The notes under the pieces were generated by a model. It saw only the letters and a program-made list of their open reading frames with translations, was not told the DNA's origin and ran no database searches. Shown one piece after another: positions 18,870 to 28,118 of a stretch of DNA of 64,000 nt. The stretch is taken from NCBI RefSeq assembly GCF_003045775.1, contig NZ_PXNS01000005.1:310001-374000 (forward strand), written 5' to 3'. The position numbers and the translations under genes are program-made. The stretch is from Halomonas litopenaei. Its GTDB lineage: Bacteria > Pseudomonadota > Gammaproteobacteria > Pseudomonadales > Halomonadaceae. The number at the start of each line of letters is the position of its first letter. The stretch's first letter is position 1.

Positions 18870-19483
18870 CGCTGCCCACGTCTGTACCGATGCCTTGGCT
18901 CCCACGAGTGAATGAAGTTCCTGGCGCTACGCTGATATTGGGTACTGGGAAGTGTCGACTCGGATAGGTGTGCGGCAACGTTATTCGCATTCCCGCGAGT
19001 CCTGAAACCCCCTGTGCCTGGTGTGGCTGCGTCTAACCGCAGTACAACACCTTCCTTTGCACTGAGCTGTCGGGAAAATTCCTGTTTATTTGACCATCGC
19101 TCGTCAGTTTTTGATGGCACCTGGCTATGGCTGGGGGGAAAGATGAATCTCATCAGTGCCCGTACAGCTTCTGAAGCGGACCGTCAGTTTTTGTGCTTTA
19201 TTTGGCGCGCCTTGCGCCAATTACAAGCAAGAAATGATCTGTGTCACATTTAAAAATGGAAGTGACGACACTGCGCGTGTAGATTTTTTTAATCATGTTT
19301 CTTTTCGAAAGTTTTGTTTAAAGAAGTCGGGTTTCTGCACGCTATTGGTTTTTTGATTCGTTTTTCTGTTTTCAGGATTTTTATAAGAGGGTTTTGGGTG
19401 GTTGAAGATGGATTTCGGATGAAAGTGAGTGTTTTGGTGGCGCACGAAAATGTCACCTAAGTATTGGTGGCAAGGAGGTCGGA
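18870..19483. other. AT-rich leader region in front of the adhesin gene
   Basis: About 600 bases without a supported gene. From roughly 19180 the sequence becomes clearly AT-rich (runs of T around 19286-19400), unlike the GC-rich flanks, which suggests transfer or a long untranslated regulatory leader. No clear -35/-10 pair was found. A good Shine-Dalgarno, AAGGAGG (19472-19478), ends it. Confidence 0.6.
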
Positions 19484-22429
19484 GTGAGTGAATTGGATGG
19501 CCGTACTTTTTTGTTCGTTAACTCGCTCAAAACAGCAAGAAGTGGGACAAAAAGCGTTTTTATCACCTGTATCCTGATGTCTCTATCGGCTGTCACGCCT
19601 GGGCTGGGGTCGAGTAAAGCGGAGGCTGGCCCCCTCGTTGATGACTGTCCGACGGTGGCAGGTGAAGTCGGCAACATAGCGTCAGAGGAGGCAATGATAC
19701 CTCTGACGTCACCGACTAAAGATAGATGCGTCATGCCTGGTGAGACGTCGACGCCTGCCGACAAGCCTGAACAGTTTGTCGTCAATCGTTATCTGGCGCC
19801 GGTGGGCATCCAGCCCGCTGCGGGAGCATCTGCCATCCATATAGGCACCGGTGCCGTTGGCGATGGTGATGCCTCTATCGCGATGGGCTACTATGCGACC
19901 ACGAGTACGGCGGCAGATTCTGGTATTGCCCTGGGCGATCAGGCTGTTACCAGCGGTTTGGCCGGTGTCTCGATCGGGCGTGGGGCCTACGTGACAAGCA
20001 AGAATGGCGTTGCTATCGGTGGCGGGGCACTGTCTAGCGGCACGGTCGCTCGATTAAACGGCGCACAAGCGAAAGGTGTGAACGCCATTGCCATTGGCGG
20101 AGACCTGACCGGAGGGTCCGTTGCCAGCGCCACCTCGAGTCTTGCTATTGGCGCAAAGGCGACCTCCAGTGCGACCAATGCGACGTCACTTGGTGCCACG
20201 GCTAAAGCGACAGGCGGCCACTCCACGGCACTGGGATCAGGCAGTGTTGCCAACGGCGCGAAAAGTGTCAGTGTTGGCCATCTCAACGTTTCCAATGGCG
20301 ACAATAGCCTTGCATTGGGTGAGAGCAACTCCACATCGACAGGCGCCAAGAACGCGATTGCCATTGGTACTTCCAACAAGATCGAAGGCGCATCGACATA
20401 TGCGTCTGCGATTGGTCTCAACAATACCGTTCAAGGCAATGCAGTCCGGGTCGTTGGCAATACCAATAACGTGACCAGCGATTTTTCCGGTGTTTTCGGC
20501 TCAAGTAACACGCTGTCATCGACTGCTACTGGTGCCAATGTAGTAGGTCTTCAAAATACCGTCGCCGGCGCCGCTACCAATGTAGTGGGAAATTGGTCGA
20601 AAGCGAGTGGCAACTACTCCATGGTGCTCGGTGATTCCGGAGAGGCGTCCGCCAGCAATGCCATTGCCATCGGTACCAATGCCAAGGCCAGCGTGGCCAA
20701 CAGCGTGGCCTTGGGAAACGGCGCCACCACCGAGGCGGTGGTGGGAACCACCCAGGCTACCATCGCGGGCAAGAGCTACAGTTTCGCCGGTGCGGCACCG
20801 ACAGGCACTCTGAGCCTTGGCGCGGCGGCAACGACCGATAGCGGGGGCAATGCGGTAGCCAGCGTCGAGCGTACTATTACCCACGTAGCGGCCGGACGGT
20901 TAGCTGTCACCAGCACGGATGCCGTCAACGGCAGTCAGCTGAACGCCACCAATCAGGCGCTGGGAGAACTGTCGGAAGGCGTGCAGGCGTTGGGAGATCT
21001 GTCAGACGGCGTGGTGGTCTACGACCGCGGCACCGGAGGCACGCTCAATGAGGGCAGCATCACCCTGGCCGGCGATGCCGGTACCCGAATCACCAATCTG
21101 ACCGACGCCACCCTGTCCACCGACAGCACCGATGCGGTCACCGGTCGTCAGTTGAACGCGACGAATGTGCGCGTGACTCAGAACGAAGGCGATATCGCCA
21201 ATCTCACCACCAACCTGGGGGATATCGCCGCCGATAGCGCGTACTACCAGGCCAAATCCAGCGGTAGCGGCGCCAGTGCCAGCGGCACCGACAGCCTGGC
21301 GATGGGGCCGGCGGCGGTGTCGTCGGCAACCAATGGGGTGGCCATCGGCAATGGCGCGAAGGCCAGCGTCGCCAACAGCGTAGCCTTGGGTAACGGTGCC
21401 ACCACGGAAGCGGCGGTGGCCACCACCACGGCCACCGTGGCCGGTACTGACTACGCCTTGGCCGGCAGCAGCCCGACCGGTACGGTCAGCGTGGGCACCA
21501 GTGGCAGCGAGCGCACCATCACCCACGTGGCAGCAGGTCGACTCTCGGCCACCAGTACCGACGCGGTCAACGGCAGCCAGCTCCATGCCACCAATCAGGC
21601 ACTGGGGGATCTGTCCGAGGGCGCAGTGGTCTACGACCGCGGTACCGGTGGCACGCTCAATGAGGGCAGCATCACCCTGGCCGGTGATACCGGCACCCGA
21701 ATCACCAATCTGACCGACGCCACCCTGTCCACCGACAGCACCGATGCGGTCACTGGCCGTCAGTTGAACGCGACCAATGCTCGAGTCAGTCAGAACGAAG
21801 GCGATATCACCAACCTCACCACCAACCTGGGGAATCTGGCCGAGGGCGCAGTGGTCTACGACCGCGGCACCGGTGGCACGCTCAATGAGGGCAGCATCAC
21901 CCTGGCCGGTGATACCGGAACCCGAATCACCAATCTGACCGACGCCACCCTGTCCACCGACAGCACCGATGCGGTCACCGGTCGTCAGTTGAACGCGACC
22001 AATGCTCGAGTCAGTCAGAACGAAGGCGATATCACCAATCTCACCACCAACCTGGGCGATCTGTCGGCCGGCGCGGTGGTCTACGACCGTAGCGACGACG
22101 GCACGCTCAATGAGGGCAGTATCACCCTGGCCGGTGATGCCGGTACCCGGATCACCAATCTGACCGACGCCACCCTGTCCACCGACAGCACCGATGCGGT
22201 CACCGGCCGTCAGTTGAACGCGACCAATGTGCGGGTGACCCAGAACGAAGGCGATATCACCAATCTCACCACCAACCTGGGGGATATCGCCGCCGACAGC
22301 GCGTACTACCAGGCCAACTCTTCCGCCAGCGGCGCCAGTGCCAGCGGCACCGACAGCCTCGCGATGGGGCCGGCGGCGGTGTCGTCGGCAACCAATGCGG
22401 TGGCCATCGGCAATGGCGCTTCAAGCTAG
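19484..22429 (+). CDS. Adhesin N-terminal part: signal, YadA head and neck repeats
   Basis: 981 residues. The GTG start is decided by AAGGAGG 5 bases upstream. A long N-terminus with a hydrophobic core (about residues 24-40) and probable cleavage after AEA (residue 48) resembles extended signal peptides of large autotransporters. From about residue 115 come many head-type repeats of the pattern AIAIGxxAxA/SVALGxGA, then neck motifs AVNGSQLNATN and four copies of a 75-residue segment with VVYDR...ITNLTDATLSTDSTDAVTGRQL. As encoded, the product would be secreted to the periplasm but lacks the outer-membrane anchor. Confidence 0.75.
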   Translation: MSELDGRTFLFVNSLKTARSGTKSVFITCILMSLSAVTPGLGSSKAEAGPLVDDCPTVAGEVGNIASEEAMIPLTSPTKDRCVMPGETSTPADKPEQFVVNRYLAPVGIQPAAGASAIHIGTGAVGDGDASIAMGYYATTSTAADSGIALGDQAVTSGLAGVSIGRGAYVTSKNGVAIGGGALSSGTVARLNGAQAKGVNAIAIGGDLTGGSVASATSSLAIGAKATSSATNATSLGATAKATGGHSTALGSGSVANGAKSVSVGHLNVSNGDNSLALGESNSTSTGAKNAIAIGTSNKIEGASTYASAIGLNNTVQGNAVRVVGNTNNVTSDFSGVFGSSNTLSSTATGANVVGLQNTVAGAATNVVGNWSKASGNYSMVLGDSGEASASNAIAIGTNAKASVANSVALGNGATTEAVVGTTQATIAGKSYSFAGAAPTGTLSLGAAATTDSGGNAVASVERTITHVAAGRLAVTSTDAVNGSQLNATNQALGELSEGVQALGDLSDGVVVYDRGTGGTLNEGSITLAGDAGTRITNLTDATLSTDSTDAVTGRQLNATNVRVTQNEGDIANLTTNLGDIAADSAYYQAKSSGSGASASGTDSLAMGPAAVSSATNGVAIGNGAKASVANSVALGNGATTEAAVATTTATVAGTDYALAGSSPTGTVSVGTSGSERTITHVAAGRLSATSTDAVNGSQLHATNQALGDLSEGAVVYDRGTGGTLNEGSITLAGDTGTRITNLTDATLSTDSTDAVTGRQLNATNARVSQNEGDITNLTTNLGNLAEGAVVYDRGTGGTLNEGSITLAGDTGTRITNLTDATLSTDSTDAVTGRQLNATNARVSQNEGDITNLTTNLGDLSAGAVVYDRSDDGTLNEGSITLAGDAGTRITNLTDATLSTDSTDAVTGRQLNATNVRVTQNEGDITNLTTNLGDIAADSAYYQANSSASGASASGTDSLAMGPAAVSSATNAVAIGNGASS
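21011..22300 (+). repeat. 75-residue (225-base) repeats inside the adhesin gene
   Basis: Three nearly identical 225-base units abut at 21626-21850, 21851-22075 and 22076-22300, and a fourth related unit starts at 21011. Each encodes VVYDR, NEGSITLAGD, STDAVTGRQLNATN and NEGDITNLTTNLG. Their near identity at DNA level permits unequal recombination and so length change of the stalk. Confidence 0.88.
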
Positions 22430-24370
22430 GTGTTTGGCGGCGTGGCACTGGGCAGCGGAGCGATCGCGAACCGCGAGGTGGCGAAGGTCTCCGGCCAGAT
22501 CGTCGTGGGCAATGCCACCATTCAGTACAACACTTCGGACGCCGATCTAATGGGAGCGGTCTCCGTGGGTCGGGACGGTGAGTATCGCCAGTTGATCAAC
22601 ATCGCCGATGGTATCGAGGATCACGATGCGGTGACCATGCGTCAGCTCAAGGGGGCCGTGGGGTCGCTCTCGGATACGGGATCGCTGTATTTTCATGCCA
22701 ACGGGGGAGGGGAAGTCGACGCCCTCGCCACCGGCGAAGGCTCCATCGCCATTGGGCCTGATACCACGGTCAATGGCGATGACGCCATCGGTATGGGGGT
22801 GAGCGCCAAGGTGGAGATAGGGGCAGCCGGTGCGGTTGCCATTGGCGACCAGAGCCACACCCTGCTGGAAGATGCGATTGCGGTCGGTAGTACGGCAGTG
22901 TCCTCGGGCGAGCAGGCGATGGCCCTGGGTGCTGGAGCCAGCGCCAATCAGGCTATGGATGTGGCGCTGGGGGCCCAGTCGACCTCACAGGAGGCAATAG
23001 GCACCGAGTCAGGCATAATCTTCGGTGAACAGCATGAATACGCCGGCACAAACCCCATTGCTACCGTCAGCATCGGTGACGAAGGGCAGGAGCGAACCTT
23101 GACCCACCTGGCCGCGGGTCGAATCTCCGCTACCAGTACCGATGCGGTCAATGGCAGCCAGCTCCATGCGACCAATAAGGCGCTTGAGGAAGTGGTGGCG
23201 TATGACCACTTCAACGACGGCAGCGTCGACTGGAACCACGTAACCCTGAAGTCGCCTGGTAGAGCCTTCGGCGGTACCGTGCTCGGTAATATTGCGGATG
23301 GGTCGCTTTCCGACACCAGTCTAGAGGCGGTCAACGGCAGTCAGCTCCACGCCACCAATGGTCGTCTCACCAATCTTGAAGGCGATGTCGGTGATATCCA
23401 GACGACCCTCGACAGCTTGGGGGGCGGCAGTGGCAACCCGGCCCAGAATGTAGTGCAATATGACCCAGATTCCAACCAGGGAAAGATCACTCTGGCTGGT
23501 GCCGACGGTGGTACCGTGATCAGCAATCTGGCCGAAGGCGATATCCATCAAGGCAGTACCGATGCGGTCAATGGTGGTCAGATCTGGGACTTGATGGAGG
23601 ATATCGGCGACCTGGCACTGAGTGGTCAGGACACCAAGTACTTCCAGGCGAATTCGCAGGGAGACGCTGCCACTACCAGTGCTGCAGACACCGTTGCCAT
23701 CGGAGGTGGCGCCAAGGCACAAGCTGAAGGAGGTGTTGCACTTGGTGATGGCGCTGTGGCCGATAGAGAAGGCATGAAGGGGGAGGAGGAAGCCTTTTCG
23801 CACGTGGCGGTGGAGTCATCCAAGGGAGCTGTTGCGGTCGGCAGCGAGGGTGGTGAACGTCAGATCACCCACGTCGCGGGGGGCACCGAGGACACCGATG
23901 CGGTCAATGTGCGCCAGCTCAGTGCCGTGCAAGAGGGAGCGGTCAACTACGATCGTAGCGAGGATGGCAGCGTCGACTACCACTCTGTCAGCCTGGGCAA
24001 TGGCAGTGGCCCCACCCAGTTGCACAACGTGGCTGCCGGTTCGGCACCCACCGACGCGGTCAACATGTCGCAGCTCAACGAACTGAACCGTAAGTTCACT
24101 TCCGACTACAACCAACTCGACCACAAGATTGACGAAGTAGAGCGAGATGCCAGTGCGGGGATCGCGGCCCTGGCCGCCATGGGCGATGCCCCCTATGTCG
24201 CAGGAAAGCTCACCTATCATGTGGGGACTGGCTACTACAACGGAGAATCGGCACTAGGTGTGAGCGTACGACGAACCGCTGATACTGGCCGCTGGAGTGT
24301 CGGGATGGGGATTGGCGCCTCCCACGGTGGCCCAACGATCGGTCTGGGAATCTCCGGGGTCATCGATTGA
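22430..24370 (+). CDS. Adhesin C-terminal part: stalk and YadA-type membrane anchor
   Basis: 646 codons after the TAG, in the same frame. The segment continues the head/neck repeats (SIAIGPDTTVNG, AVNGSQLHATN twice), then a coiled-coil stalk (LNELNRKFTSDYNQLDHKID) and a C-terminal anchor of four beta strands: GIAALAAMGDAPYVAGKL, GTGYYNGESALGVSVRR, TGRWSVGMGIGAS and TIGLGISGVID. A GTG directly follows the TAG but has no Shine-Dalgarno and no signal peptide follows, so independent expression as a working protein is unlikely. Confidence 0.75.
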   Translation: MFGGVALGSGAIANREVAKVSGQIVVGNATIQYNTSDADLMGAVSVGRDGEYRQLINIADGIEDHDAVTMRQLKGAVGSLSDTGSLYFHANGGGEVDALATGEGSIAIGPDTTVNGDDAIGMGVSAKVEIGAAGAVAIGDQSHTLLEDAIAVGSTAVSSGEQAMALGAGASANQAMDVALGAQSTSQEAIGTESGIIFGEQHEYAGTNPIATVSIGDEGQERTLTHLAAGRISATSTDAVNGSQLHATNKALEEVVAYDHFNDGSVDWNHVTLKSPGRAFGGTVLGNIADGSLSDTSLEAVNGSQLHATNGRLTNLEGDVGDIQTTLDSLGGGSGNPAQNVVQYDPDSNQGKITLAGADGGTVISNLAEGDIHQGSTDAVNGGQIWDLMEDIGDLALSGQDTKYFQANSQGDAATTSAADTVAIGGGAKAQAEGGVALGDGAVADREGMKGEEEAFSHVAVESSKGAVAVGSEGGERQITHVAGGTEDTDAVNVRQLSAVQEGAVNYDRSEDGSVDYHSVSLGNGSGPTQLHNVAAGSAPTDAVNMSQLNELNRKFTSDYNQLDHKIDEVERDASAGIAALAAMGDAPYVAGKLTYHVGTGYYNGESALGVSVRRTADTGRWSVGMGIGASHGGPTIGLGISGVID

Positions 24371-24418
24371 GACCAGTGGGCAGGTCAAACGAAAACCTGG
24401 TCGTTCACCTTGGGTGCG

Positions 24419-24438
24419 GCTGTGTCGCAAGACACAGC
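24419..24438. terminator. Hairpin downstream of the adhesin gene
   Basis: A perfect 8-base stem (GCTGTGTC with GACACAGC) closed by a GCAA tetraloop, without a T tract; it may end transcription from either of the convergent genes. Confidence 0.4.
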
Positions 24439-24557
24439 GGTACTGACGGTGTCGCGATCACGGATGGTGATCGGCGTCGATGTGCAATGACAGGGGGCGC
24501 GGACGTCGAAGTAGCGGCATATGATGCTGCGGCCAGTCGAGTTGCGAGCATAGCGGG

Positions 24558-25295
24558 TCAGTCGTTTCGTCCTGGTTCCGGTCGGGTTTCAAGGGCGTCC
24601 ACGCGAAAGCGCAGGGCGCCCTTGTCGTTTTCGGCGCGAAAACGCACGTTGAAACCTCTCAGGCTGACGCCGTACTGGCGATCGTCGTCACTGCCCTTGC
24701 TGCGATAGGCGGGGCGCGGGTCCTGGGCGAGGACCTGGGCGATCAAGCGACGCAAGGAACCATCGTTGTCGCTGCTGGAAAGCACCGCTTCGGCCTCGGC
24801 CGAGAACACCACCGGATGCTGCGTCGGCGCTTCAGGTGCAAAACCGGTACGGGCGTCAGGGCGACTCTCGGCCCAGGGCAGGTATGGCTTGATATCCACC
24901 ACTGGTGTGCCGTCGACCAGATCGGCGCTCTTGAGCACCAGGCTGACGCCGTCGCGCGTATCGACGTCGATCAACTCCACCAGCGAGAGCCCGAGACGGT
25001 TGGGGCGGTGGGTGCTGCGGCTGGCAAATACGCCTATTCGTGCATTTCCTCCCAGTCGAGGCGGACGGACCATCGCTTTCCAGTGGGGCGGACTAAGGTG
25101 AAAGATGAAGGTCAGCCACAGGTGGCTGAACCCCTCCAGCCCACGCACGGCCATGGGATCGGCGAAGTCGCCCTCCAGCACCAGACGAGCTCTGGCATCT
25201 TCTGCAAGCCCTGGCTGACGGGGTACGCCGAACTTGTCCGGGAAGTCGCTGCGTATGGTGCCGATGGGCGTCAGGGTATAGAAGTCGTCGGGCAT
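24558..25295 (-). CDS. trmO: tRNA (N6-threonylcarbamoyladenosine(37)-N6)-methyltransferase
   Basis: 245 residues, close to E. coli TrmO (YaeB, 235). The N-terminal beta-barrel shows TPIGTIRSDFPDKFGVPRQPG, then LEGFSHLWLTFIFH and the SAM-binding stretch FASRSTHRPNRLGLSLVEL. The C-terminal part (about 165-235) is the domain unique to this family. It methylates the t6A37 base in threonine tRNAs. The gene is alone and convergent with the adhesin. The related t6A gene tsaB lies at 33949. Confidence 0.92.
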   Translation of the reverse strand: MPDDFYTLTPIGTIRSDFPDKFGVPRQPGLAEDARARLVLEGDFADPMAVRGLEGFSHLWLTFIFHLSPPHWKAMVRPPRLGGNARIGVFASRSTHRPNRLGLSLVELIDVDTRDGVSLVLKSADLVDGTPVVDIKPYLPWAESRPDARTGFAPEAPTQHPVVFSAEAEAVLSSSDNDGSLRRLIAQVLAQDPRPAYRSKGSDDDRQYGVSLRGFNVRFRAENDKGALRFRVDALETRPEPGRND

Positions 25296-25578
25296 GATCT
25301 GGTGAGGCTCTGATGTCGAGGCGTTGAGGTGGATGCTGTTACATCGATGCTTTGATGTCGAAACTCTGATGACGCAGGAAGTGGCTCAGGGGTGACCTGA
25401 ATGACTCCAGCAACGTGCTTGCAGGTATCGTGACATGACAAAGCTCCAGTTGGGCATGAAACAGCGTCGCCGGGCATCAGGGTGGTCAGGAGTGTTGGAT
25501 CGCGCCCGTTATCTGATTAGGCTTGGCGAACCTCGACGCGCCGGATTATCCATCTCCACTCCTGCAGGAGTTCCCTAC

Positions 25579-26100
25579 ATGTCCGAACCCAGAATGTCGC
25601 AAGCCATGCCGGTCGAGCGACGTTCCCGTATTCACTATCGTGAGGCCCTCGCCAAGGATGGCTCGGATCAGGCCGAAGTGTTCTATCACGCCGTCATGAT
25701 GGGGGCCAGTCGCCACTACAGTCTGGCCCAGCGTCAGGCCTGGGCTTCGGCGCTGCCCAGGGACGGTTCCGCCTGGCGTGCTCGCCAGGCATTGTTTACT
25801 ACCCTGGTGGCCGAGTGTGACGGTCGCTGCGTCGGCTTTGTCGAGTTGGACCCCGGTCGCGCGCGCGTCGAGACGCTCTATGTGTGGCCCTCGCTGACCG
25901 GCCAGGGCATCGGCGGCCGCTTGCTGTCGCTTGCCGAGGAGCGCCTGAGAAACGCCGGCGCCCGGCGTATGATCATCGAAGCCAGCCTGATGCTGGCAGA
26001 GCCACTGCTCGACGCCGGCTGGGAATCCCACGGTGAAGAGTGGGTCGAGCGCGCCGGAGAGCTGCTGCCACGGCTATGCATGAGCAAGCCGTTGGAGTGA
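25579..26100 (+). CDS. GNAT-family N-acetyltransferase
   Basis: 173 residues from the ATG at 25579, which follows GCAGGAG; a longer frame upstream to 25435 lacks homology. The acetyl-CoA motif QGIGGRLL is at about 109-116 after a beta strand ARVETLYVWP, the order expected of motif A in GNAT enzymes. The substrate is unknown: neighbours (trmO, nadC) give no clue. The protein begins with about 15 polar residues of no recognised function. Confidence 0.82.
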   Translation: MSEPRMSQAMPVERRSRIHYREALAKDGSDQAEVFYHAVMMGASRHYSLAQRQAWASALPRDGSAWRARQALFTTLVAECDGRCVGFVELDPGRARVETLYVWPSLTGQGIGGRLLSLAEERLRNAGARRMIIEASLMLAEPLLDAGWESHGEEWVERAGELLPRLCMSKPLE

Positions 26101-26238
26101 CCCCCGCTGGAGTGACCCCGCTGGAAAGCCCCCTGAGAGTAATCTCCAGGAGTGCCCCCGAGAGTGCCCTTCAAGAATAGCCCCCAGGCATGGGCCAGGG
26201 TCCAGGCCGGGGGATCGCTTGTCGAAACGGGCAGGGCC

Positions 26239-27141
<903 letters not shown>

Positions 27142-27203
27142 CTAGCACCTCGACGTCAGTGGGCGAGGTGACGATCCCATATTCAGACAATGGAGACACC
27201 AGC

Positions 27204-27761
27204 ATGCAGTGTCACGACGGGTGGCTCGACGGGGCCAGGCGAGTGCCTTCGCCCAACGTCAATGAACGACCCGAACGAGAAGTATCGGCGGTGGTGGTGC
27301 ATTCCATCAGTCTGCCGCCGGGGCAATTCGGCGGGGAGCACATCGAGGAACTGTTCACCAACCGTCTGGATCCCGAGGCCCACCCTTACTTCGCGAGCAT
27401 CGCCGGGCTCAAGGTCTCGGCGCATCTGTTGATCCGTCGCGACGGAGAGTGTGTTCAGTTTGCGCCCTTCGAGGCGAGGGCCTGGCACGCGGGACGCTCC
27501 AGCTGGTTCGATGGCCATTGCCTGCGCCGCGAGCTCAACGACTTCTCGATCGGGATCGAGCTGGAAGGGGACGAGATGTCGCCCTATCGAGACGCCCAGT
27601 ACCGCGCCCTGGCCCGGGTGCTGCACGCGCTGTTTGACGCCTACCCCGAGATCACCCCCCAACGACTGACCAGTCACGCGCGAATCGCTCCCCTGCGAAA
27701 GACCGATCCGGGCCCCTCCTTCGACTGGGCGTACCTGCGGCGCTGTTTGCAGCACCGCTAG
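27204..27761 (+). CDS. ampD: 1,6-anhydro-N-acetylmuramyl-L-alanine amidase
   Basis: 185 residues, cytoplasmic (no signal peptide), matching E. coli AmpD (183). Zinc ligands fit His33 (VVVHSISLPPG), and the His and Asp of LTSHARIAPLRKTDPGPSFDW. It cleaves the peptide from recycled anhydro-muropeptides and so lowers AmpR-dependent beta-lactamase induction where that system exists. The ATG at 27204 has GGAG 8 bases upstream. No ampE follows; aceE comes next after a 357-base gap. Confidence 0.92.
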   Translation: MQCHDGWLDGARRVPSPNVNERPEREVSAVVVHSISLPPGQFGGEHIEELFTNRLDPEAHPYFASIAGLKVSAHLLIRRDGECVQFAPFEARAWHAGRSSWFDGHCLRRELNDFSIGIELEGDEMSPYRDAQYRALARVLHALFDAYPEITPQRLTSHARIAPLRKTDPGPSFDWAYLRRCLQHR

Positions 27762-28118
27762 AGGAAGATGCGATGCATCGTTTCGGCATAGCCTGAGCCA
27801 TTGCCTTCAGGTCAAACGGTAGTTTGTTTACAAGTGGCTGACTTGAGGCGCTTAAGTCATACCCCCTTTGGGTTAAGCCATTGTGTTGCAGTGCAATATG
27901 AGGTAATTGAAAAATATTTCCATAGCTGCTTCAATTGGCAGTGCAGGGCGTTTGAGGTATCTTCTTGCCCAATCGTGCTCGTTTGGCACGGACATTCTAG
28001 TAATATTACTACATGCCTGACGCTGCGAGGCGGGCGGGGAATCACTCCTCTATCCCGCTCGCTCATTGGCCTCGATCGTGGGGCAATGGACCCCCATCGT
28101 CATTCGGAGAGACGTTCT
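27762..28118. promoter_or_regulatory. Long aceE upstream region with palindromes
   Basis: The 357 bases hold no gene. A perfect 14-base palindrome TAGTAATATTACTA lies at 27998-28011 and a TTGCA-G-TGCAA repeat at 27886-27896. A -35-like TTGGCA (27983-27988) precedes the first palindrome, so this may be an operator over the -10 region. It does not match the E. coli PdhR site (ATTGGTnnnACCAAT). The regulator is unknown. Confidence 0.45.

Larger units (their letters stand above)
19484..24370 (+). pseudogene. Trimeric autotransporter adhesin (YadA family), interrupted by in-frame TAG
   Basis: The same reading frame runs from a GTG at 19484 to the stop at 24368-24370, about 1,628 codons, broken only by one TAG at 22427-22429. 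Homologous features on both sides of that codon show that it was one protein: a signal region, head repeats, neck and stalk repeats, and a C-terminal membrane anchor. Such proteins form homotrimers on the cell surface and bind host, surface or sister-cell ligands. With the TAG, the N-terminal product has no anchor and the C-terminal piece has no signal peptide, so no surface adhesin is expected unless the codon is suppressed or is a sequencing error. Confidence 0.85.

Noticed and set aside
22430..24370. C-terminal adhesin segment as an independent gene with a GTG start
   Set aside because: No Shine-Dalgarno, no signal peptide, and it is in frame with the upstream half; it is better read as part of one interrupted gene.
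26101..26238. Imperfect GAGTGACCCC-like repeats after the GNAT gene
   Set aside because: They are short, irregular and without a consistent period; I see no repeat element or terminator in them.
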